Positions 1 through 7,434 of a stretch of 7,434 nucleotides of DNA are shown one piece after another. This DNA is from Paracoccaceae bacterium (GTDB lineage Bacteria > Pseudomonadota > Alphaproteobacteria > Rhodobacterales > Rhodobacteraceae): the NCBI GenBank assembly GCA_018222665.1, contig JAAEZW010000081.1, forward strand, positions 1 through 7,434. The letters run 5' to 3'. The notes under the pieces are model-generated. The model had not been told where the DNA came from, made no database searches, and saw only the letters and a program-made list of their open reading frames with translations. How positions within the stretch are numbered: position 1 is the stretch's first letter; the number at the start of each line of letters is the position of its first letter. A program made the translations under genes and the position numbers.

Positions 1-138
1 TTTCATCCCTATGCAGGGATCGCGTTAGAGCCGCAAATCTGGCCCGACAGCCCCAATCATCCCAAATTTGCACAGGCAATTTTGCGTCCAAATGACGAAT
101 ATCATCATCAAATCGAATACCGTTTTACGCGATGTTAA
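1..138 (+). CDS. Aldose 1-epimerase (mutarotase), C-terminal fragment
   Basis: Frame 1 is open from the window edge to a TAA at 136-138 and gives 45 residues; the 5' part lies outside the window. The segment GIALEPQIWPDSPNHP followed by AILRPNDEYHHQIEYRF matches the C-terminal signature of GalM-type aldose 1-epimerases (LE-x-Q-xx-PD-xxN, then LRPGExY, then a YRF-like last strand). In characterised GalM proteins the Glu of this LE motif is the catalytic base; here it is codon 10 (bases 28-30). The family interconverts alpha and beta anomers of aldoses in the cytoplasm or periplasm, but the substrate cannot be told from this piece. The gene converges on the TPR gene to its right. The family call is quite secure; galM versus a relative with another sugar preference is not resolved. 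Confidence 0.85.
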   Translation, partial: FHPYAGIALEPQIWPDSPNHPKFAQAILRPNDEYHHQIEYRFTRC

Positions 139-170
139 AGGCGATTATATCCCATTATTTTACTAGACCA

Positions 171-216
171 GATCATGCGCGGTCTGAGTGAATGCGAAGA
201 CTAATCGCGTGTGATC
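171..216. repeat. Long imperfect inverted repeat (hairpin)
   Basis: GATCATGCGC at 171-180 can pair with GCGTGTGATC at 207-216 over ten positions, two of them G-T wobbles. Inside it GTCT (182-185) pairs with AGAC (198-201), leaving a 12-base loop. An overlapping alternative stem, AGACC (165-169) with GGTCT (181-185), is also possible. The structure is seen by eye only; no folding energy was computed. It could be part of an RNA, a terminator-like structure or the end of a decayed transposon. Confidence 0.35.
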
Positions 217-248
217 AAGTCCACGCCCGTACTCAAGAGCGGGGGCTT
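217..248. repeat. GC-rich hairpin, possibly a decayed IS200/IS605-type end
   Basis: AAG (217-219), CC (221-222) and CCCG (226-229) pair with CGGG (240-243), GG (244-245) and CTT (246-248), with small bulges on the left arm and a 10-base loop. On the minus strand it reads AAGCCCCCGC, loop, CGGGCGTGG. That resembles the subterminal hairpins at right ends of IS200/IS605 family elements. This is a resemblance from memory and no transposase or TnpB remnant was found beside it, so the mobile-element reading is speculative. Confidence 0.3.
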
Positions 249-368
249 CGTTGCCTCAGCCCTGTTAACCGTACACAGGCGTATGCGTAGCCTCCGAACT
301 ATCAATATGTGCTAATTGAAGGATTGTAAGCATCCACAAGCACAAATTTTTAATACTGCGACCGAAAT

Positions 369-908
369 CTATAAATCCCGCACGCCCAGCGATTCCTCAA
401 GCATGGGGATGAACAGGGTGGCATCCTCGCTAAATGGATGAATTTCTTTAAGTAACTTAAAGCTATTTAACGCTTTTTCAGGTTCGTTCAGATGCATGTT
501 GATCAATCCCAAACCTGATATCGCGCCGAAATGGCGGGGTTCGCGGATCAGTACCTCGTAAATATCGGCCTCGGACCCAACAAAATCACCCTGTAGAAAC
601 CGAACAGTCGCGCGTTTGTTCCACGCTTCGGTGAAATTGGGATTTGATTTCAGGATGCTTGTGAAAATCGCCTCGGCCTGTTTGAAGCGTTTTTTGTCCA
701 TCGCGCCGATGCCCTTGTCCATCAGCTGTCTTTCGCGATCACTTTCATAGGCACCCAACCATTCAATCCAAATGCTGCGCACAACGCTGTCGGCATCTGA
801 TTTGGTTTTTGCAAGTGCCAGCTTATCCAGCAGCGCGTCAGCAGAGCCCGCCCAAAGTGGCGCGGCAAAGAGGCAGAAGATCAGGATCAAAATTTTGCGC
901 ATGGTCAT
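369..908 (-). CDS. Exported tetratricopeptide-repeat protein
   Basis: The product is 179 residues from the ATG at 906-908; a GTG at 909-911 and an ATG at 900-902 are alternatives. I favour 906-908 because AGGAAAG (minus strand, complement of 911-917) lies about 5 bases upstream. The start MRKILILIFCLFAAPLWAGSADA has a positive n-region, a hydrophobic core and an Ala-rich cleavage zone, typical of a Sec signal peptide, and there is no lipobox Cys. The body is helical with TPR-like repeats: MDKKRFKQAEAIFTSILKSNPNF, then a unit with NKRATVRFLQGDF, then GLGLINMHLNEPEKALNSFK. Such proteins are usually periplasmic scaffolds for protein-protein contacts; no catalytic motif is visible. The partner and pathway are unknown. 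It is transcribed divergently from the 44-residue membrane protein. Confidence 0.85.
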   Translation of the reverse strand: MTMRKILILIFCLFAAPLWAGSADALLDKLALAKTKSDADSVVRSIWIEWLGAYESDRERQLMDKGIGAMDKKRFKQAEAIFTSILKSNPNFTEAWNKRATVRFLQGDFVGSEADIYEVLIREPRHFGAISGLGLINMHLNEPEKALNSFKLLKEIHPFSEDATLFIPMLEESLGVRDL

Positions 909-935
909 CACTTTCCTTTGATCCTATAAAGGGTA

Positions 936-943
936 GCACGTGC
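936..943. promoter_or_regulatory. Palindrome GCACGTGC in a divergent intergenic region
   Basis: A perfect 8-bp palindrome sits between the start of the TPR gene and that of the small membrane protein, in a gap of only 52 bp. TATAAA at 925-930 could be a -10 element for the rightward gene, but the matching -35 position (TGGTCA, 902-907) is poor. The palindrome could be an operator; an 8-bp palindrome can also arise by chance. Confidence 0.25.
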
Positions 944-960
944 ACAAAGAAGGTCAAAAA

Positions 961-1095
961 ATGATCCGTAAATACATCTGGCCCTACATCGCCCCGATTT
1001 TTCAAAGCAAATCAGCCGAGCCTGTTTTGCGGGTGCTCGGCATGTTTTTGGTGGTCTTTGGGTTGGTTTACACCTTGGTGGGGCTCTTCCTTTAG
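961..1095 (+). CDS. Small single-span membrane protein (44 aa)
   Basis: ATG at 961-963 to TAG at 1093-1095 encodes 44 residues. An AAGGT Shine-Dalgarno-like sequence lies about 7 bases upstream. The N-terminal half ([21 protein letters not shown]) is basic and aromatic. The second half ([23 protein letters not shown]) is a continuous hydrophobic stretch long enough for one transmembrane helix, so the product probably sits in the inner membrane with its basic end in the cytoplasm. The stop overlaps the stop of the convergent mnmA by three bases (1092-1094). I do not recognise a family and assign no function. A good ribosome site and a well-formed hydrophobic segment support it being real; conservation in relatives would settle it. 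Confidence 0.65.
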   Translation: MIRKYIWPYIAPIFQSKSAEPVLRVLGMFLVVFGLVYTLVGLFL

Positions 1096-2231
1096 GCGCG
1101 TTTTGTGATCCAGCCACCCCCATAGATGCGCGATCCATGAGTGTCATAAAATACGCAGGCCTGACCAGGGGATACGCCCTCTTCTGGGTTTAATAATTCA
1201 ACCTCGACGCGTTTTTCATTGATGGGGCGCAAAATCGCCTCGCGCGGGGGGCAGGTTGAGCGGACCTTGACGCTTAGATGCCATTCATCGCGTGATGTCA
1301 GGGGGTCATCACCGAGCCAGTTGACCTCGGCCACGGGAACAATGCGTGTTTTCAACAATTCTTTCGGGCCGACGATGACGTGTTTTTTATCAACATCCAA
1401 TTCCACAACGTAAAGCGGATCGGCCAAACCCCCGATGCCCAGACCGCGCCGTTGACCGATGGTGTAATGAATAACACCGTTGTGCTGGCCCAAAACCGTG
1501 CCATCTGTGTCAACGATATCACCTGGCTCCACAACACCCGGACGCAGTTTTTCAATCACACCTGCGTAATTGCCATCGGGCACGAAACAGATGTCTTGAC
1601 TATCTGGTTTATCCGCAACGATTAGGCCATGTTCAGCGGCCAAGGCGCGTGTTGCATTTTTGGACGGCAGGTGGCCAAGGGGAAAGCGGAGATAGTCCAA
1701 TTGTTCCTGTGTGGTGGAAAATAGGAAATAGCTTTGATCGCGGTTGGCATCGGCTGCGGAATGTAACTCGGCACCATTTGGGCCCATCTTGCGTTGAATA
1801 TAATGGCCAGTGGCCATGCAATCTGCATCCAAATCTTTGGCTGTTTCCAGCAAATCCTTGAATTTCACGCGTTCATTACAACGAATGCAGGGCACGGGTG
1901 TCGCGCCTGATAGATAGCTGTCGGCAAACTCTTCGATTACGGCATCACGGAAAATGTTTTCATAATCCAACACGTAATGGGGAAACCCCATGTCACTGGC
2001 CACACGGCGCGCATCATGAATATCAACGCCCGCGCAACAGGCCCCCTTTTTCGCAAGCGCTGCCCCGTGATCATAAAGTTGCAGCGTGACACCGATTACA
2101 TCATAGCCTTCGGATTTCAACTGTGCCGCAACAGCGGATGAATCCACGCCACCCGACATCGCCACGACAACGCGTGTTTCAGAGGCAGGTTTTGCAAAAC
2201 CCAATGAATTCAATGTCGCGGTTTCGGCCAT
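1092..2231 (-). CDS. mnmA: tRNA-specific 2-thiouridylase MnmA
   Basis: The 379-residue product has the full MnmA architecture. A PP-loop ATP-binding motif SGGVDSS (residues 26-32) activates U34 of Lys, Glu and Gln tRNAs by adenylation. The catalytic cysteine pair is Cys118 in [11 protein letters not shown] and Cys215 in [11 protein letters not shown], equivalent to the nucleophile and persulfide cysteines of the E. coli enzyme. The later segment [11 protein letters not shown] is the conserved central-domain motif, and the C-terminal beta-barrel domain ends in YGGGWI. The enzyme acts in the cytoplasm and takes sulfur from a relay starting at IscS. The start ATG (2229-2231) has only a weak AGGA about 10 bases upstream; a 20-residue leader before the PP-loop strand is normal for alphaproteobacterial versions. 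The gene stands alone, divergent from sciP. Confidence 0.97.
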   Translation of the reverse strand: MAETATLNSLGFAKPASETRVVVAMSGGVDSSAVAAQLKSEGYDVIGVTLQLYDHGAALAKKGACCAGVDIHDARRVASDMGFPHYVLDYENIFRDAVIEEFADSYLSGATPVPCIRCNERVKFKDLLETAKDLDADCMATGHYIQRKMGPNGAELHSAADANRDQSYFLFSTTQEQLDYLRFPLGHLPSKNATRALAAEHGLIVADKPDSQDICFVPDGNYAGVIEKLRPGVVEPGDIVDTDGTVLGQHNGVIHYTIGQRRGLGIGGLADPLYVVELDVDKKHVIVGPKELLKTRIVPVAEVNWLGDDPLTSRDEWHLSVKVRSTCPPREAILRPINEKRVEVELLNPEEGVSPGQACVFYDTHGSRIYGGGWITKRA

Positions 2232-2350
2232 ATGGTCAGTATCCTGTTTCCTAACATCTAGCGAAAATTTGAGCCATTCAAATCCAACCTATTAGGGGTT
2301 TGGTAGGTCATGTTCGCCAAGGGCGTCCTAAAGCTTAGTCGGTGACCTGT
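2232..2350. promoter_or_regulatory. Divergent control region mnmA / sciP
   Basis: These 119 bp must hold the promoters of both mnmA (leftward) and sciP (rightward). A possible rightward sigma-70 pair is TTGAGC (2269-2274) and TATTAG (2290-2295), but the 15-bp spacer is short. No TTAA-N7-TTAA CtrA box and no GANTC methylation site is present. The promoter assignment is therefore tentative. Confidence 0.35.
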
Positions 2351-2641
2351 ATGTATGTAAGAAAATCAACAAAGCCAAGAGTGGTTAAAATCCAAAGTGG
2401 TGAAATCCTAACAATCGCGTATTTGCCAAAGGCGGGATTGTCGCGTTGGACCGCAGCGCGCAAATCAACGGTGATCCGCGCCGTCATGTTTGGATTGATC
2501 AGCACGGATGTGGCGATCGGTAGATACGAACTGACCCATGATGAATTTCAGGAATGGTTACGATCTTATGTGGATTATGGGCGCAACGGTCTAAAGGTGA
2601 CACATAAAAAACCATATACAACCATGGGTTGCTTTTCATAA
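2351..2641 (+). CDS. sciP: SciP-like CtrA-antagonist (DUF1153)
   Basis: I choose the ATG at 2351-2353 (96 residues) over the GTG at 2342-2344. It gives the MY-basic N-terminus usual for roseobacter members, and GGTGA (2341-2345) sits 5 bases before it. The protein has the DUF1153 plan: an N-terminal PR-x-V strand, the segment LPKAGLSRWTAARKSTVIRAV, then a helix-turn-helix (FGLISTDVAIGRYELTHDEFQEW) and a final YGRNGLK segment. In Caulobacter SciP binds promoters and CtrA and blocks CtrA-driven transcription, acting in late cell cycle. It is encoded 75 bp upstream of ctrA on the same strand, which supports the role. Compared with remembered roseobacter sequences it is quite divergent: it reads KIQSGEILTIAYLPKAG where those have roughly LPDG-x-x-x-TRADLPP, and it ends in the odd tail TTMGCFS. 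Confidence 0.88.
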   Translation: MYVRKSTKPRVVKIQSGEILTIAYLPKAGLSRWTAARKSTVIRAVMFGLISTDVAIGRYELTHDEFQEWLRSYVDYGRNGLKVTHKKPYTTMGCFS

Positions 2642-2652
2642 CTTTACTTCAA

Positions 2653-2669
2653 GTAAGCTTGTGTTAACC
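2653..2669 (+). promoter_or_regulatory. Predicted CtrA binding site upstream of ctrA
   Basis: GTAA (2653-2656), seven bases, then TTAACC (2664-2669) matches the alphaproteobacterial CtrA consensus TTAA-N7-TTAAC at all but the first base. It lies between sciP and ctrA, 47 bp before the ctrA start codon, where CtrA could control its own gene. The right half is the strong TTAACC half-site. No GANTC site for CcrM methylation occurs in this gap. Confidence 0.6.
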
Positions 2670-2706
2670 ATTTTGTCTTTTTCTAGTGGAGGTTTCAAAA
2701 CGTAAC

Positions 2707-2711
2707 GGAGG
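2707..2711 (+). promoter_or_regulatory. Strong ribosome binding site of ctrA
   Basis: A perfect GGAGG lies 5 bases before the ATG at 2717 and fixes the start of ctrA. A second GGAGG occurs about 20 bases earlier without any start codon at a suitable distance. Confidence 0.75.
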
Positions 2712-2716
2712 CAGAA

Positions 2717-3424
2717 ATGCGTGTGCTCTTGGTCGAGGATGACCCAAATACAGCGAAAAGCATTGAGATGATGCCGACCCATGCAAACCTGAATGAGTAT
2801 TGCACAGATATGGGAGAAGAGGGGATCGATCTTGCAAAGCTTTATGACTACGATCTGATCCTACTTGATTTAAACTTACCTGACATGACGGGTCATGAGG
2901 TTCTGCGCCAATTGCGTTTGGCGCGGATTACAACACCGATCCTAATCCTGTCGGGAACAGATGACACAGAAAGCAAAATCCGCGGATTTGGACTTGGCGC
3001 AGATGATTATTTGACCAAACCGTTCCACCGCGAAGAATTGATCGCGCGTATTCACGCCATCATTCGACGCAGCAAAGGGCATTCTCAATCCATTATTCGC
3101 ACGGGCAAGATTGCAGTGAATTTGGATGCCAAAACCGTCGAGGTGGATGGCGAAACCGTACATCTAACGGGCAAAGAATACCAAATGTTGGAATTGCTGT
3201 CCCTACGCAAGGGAACGACCCTGAGCAAAGCGATATTTTTGAACCATCTCTACTGTGGAATGGATGAACCCGATTTGAAAATCATCGACGTGTTTGTGTG
3301 TAAATTGCGCAAAAAACTGGTCGAGGCGACGGGTGAAGACAGTTGCATTCAAACGGTTTGGGGACGCGGCTACGTGCTAAAAGACCCGCTGCCCGACATG
3401 GCAACACAAAAAATCGCCGTCTAA
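2717..3424 (+). CDS. ctrA: Cell-cycle/motility response regulator CtrA
   Basis: A 235-residue OmpR-class regulator. The receiver domain (residues 1 to about 117) has the acidic pocket EDD (7-9), the phospho-acceptor Asp51 in [11 protein letters not shown], Ser79 and Lys101 in LTKPFH. The linker RRSKGHSQS and the DNA-binding domain ([54 protein letters not shown]) are the CtrA signature. Phosphorylated through CckA-ChpT, CtrA binds TTAA-N7-TTAA sites. In Caulobacter it is the essential cell-cycle regulator; in Rhodobacterales it is dispensable and controls motility and gene-transfer-agent genes. Oddities are Pro20 in helix 1 (MMPTHAN, where relatives have Leu), extra cysteines at 29, 180 and 210, and [10 protein letters not shown] instead of the usual TKEMFLNHLY. 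The C-terminus is IAV rather than the AA of Caulobacter that marks the protein for ClpXP. Family assignment is firm. Confidence 0.97.
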   Translation: MRVLLVEDDPNTAKSIEMMPTHANLNEYCTDMGEEGIDLAKLYDYDLILLDLNLPDMTGHEVLRQLRLARITTPILILSGTDDTESKIRGFGLGADDYLTKPFHREELIARIHAIIRRSKGHSQSIIRTGKIAVNLDAKTVEVDGETVHLTGKEYQMLELLSLRKGTTLSKAIFLNHLYCGMDEPDLKIIDVFVCKLRKKLVEATGEDSCIQTVWGRGYVLKDPLPDMATQKIAV

Positions 3425-3430
3425 TCATAA

Positions 3431-7434
<4,004 letters not shown>

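Larger units (their letters stand above)
139..368. other. Intergenic region between convergent genes, no gene seen
   Basis: This stretch of about 230 bp lies between the stop of the epimerase gene and the stop of the leftward TPR gene. No reading frame on either strand has recognisable protein content or a start with a ribosome binding site. It contains two adjacent predicted hairpins (171-216 and 217-248) and a short inverted repeat CCTGT/ACAGG at 261-265 and 275-279. A bidirectional terminator would be expected here, but none of the stems is followed by a clear T run on either strand. Confidence 0.6.

Noticed and set aside
265..270. TTAACC CtrA half-site between the epimerase and TPR genes
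   Set aside because: No TTAA-like half at the correct 7-bp spacing and the location is between two gene ends rather than in front of a gene. Similar half-sites occur inside ligA (near 3911, 4284 and 4917), so it is likely chance.
241..368. Possible TnpB or other transposase C-terminal remnant on the minus strand
   Set aside because: All three minus frames were read: each is broken by stops and none shows the zinc-ribbon cysteines or DRD-x-NAA-x-N motif of TnpB.
908..1147. Leftward 79-residue open frame across the small membrane protein and the mnmA end
   Set aside because: Low-complexity Pro/Arg/Cys-rich translation with no family features; it is opposite the better-supported gene at 961-1095 and overlaps mnmA.
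2342..2350. GTG start for sciP adding three residues (MTC)
   Set aside because: The ATG at 2351 has the SD-like GGTGA at proper distance and gives the MY start typical of the family.

Overview
The window looks like an ordinary chromosomal stretch from an alphaproteobacterium, most likely Rhodobacterales (roseobacter group) with a moderate GC content. The main evidence is a SciP (DUF1153) gene directly upstream of a CtrA-type response regulator whose receiver and winged-helix domains closely follow the alphaproteobacterial CtrA pattern. The ligA and recG genes that follow, and an MnmA carrying the [11 protein letters not shown] active-site segment, fit the same assignment. The genus cannot be fixed from the sequence alone.

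Layout, left to right. Bases 1-138 (+) are the C-terminal tail of an aldose 1-epimerase (GalM-like). Bases 139-368 carry no convincing gene but hold two adjacent predicted hairpins of unknown origin. Bases 369-908 (-) encode an exported TPR protein. Bases 961-1095 (+) encode a 44-residue single-membrane-span protein whose stop overlaps that of the convergent mnmA. Bases 1092-2231 (-) are mnmA (tRNA 2-thiouridylase). A divergent control region of about 120 bp separates mnmA from a rightward cluster: sciP (2351-2641), ctrA (2717-3424), ligA (3494-5614) and recG (5611 to the window end, truncated on the right).

How the genes work together. CtrA is the phosphorelay-controlled transcription factor of alphaproteobacteria, and SciP is a small DNA-binding protein that restrains CtrA-dependent transcription. 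Their adjacency, plus a near-consensus CtrA site (GTAA-N7-TTAACC) in the 75-bp gap before ctrA, suggests a local feedback module. LigA (NAD+-dependent DNA ligase) and RecG (branch-migrating helicase) are replication and repair enzymes coupled by a 4-bp ATGA overlap. No clear terminator separates ctrA from ligA. MnmA, GalM and the TPR protein appear functionally unrelated.

No defence system, CRISPR array, intact mobile element, tRNA or rRNA is seen. The points most worth a second look are unusual residues in CtrA (a proline in helix 1 and three extra cysteines), the divergent SciP beside it, the structured 165-300 region, and the small membrane protein.
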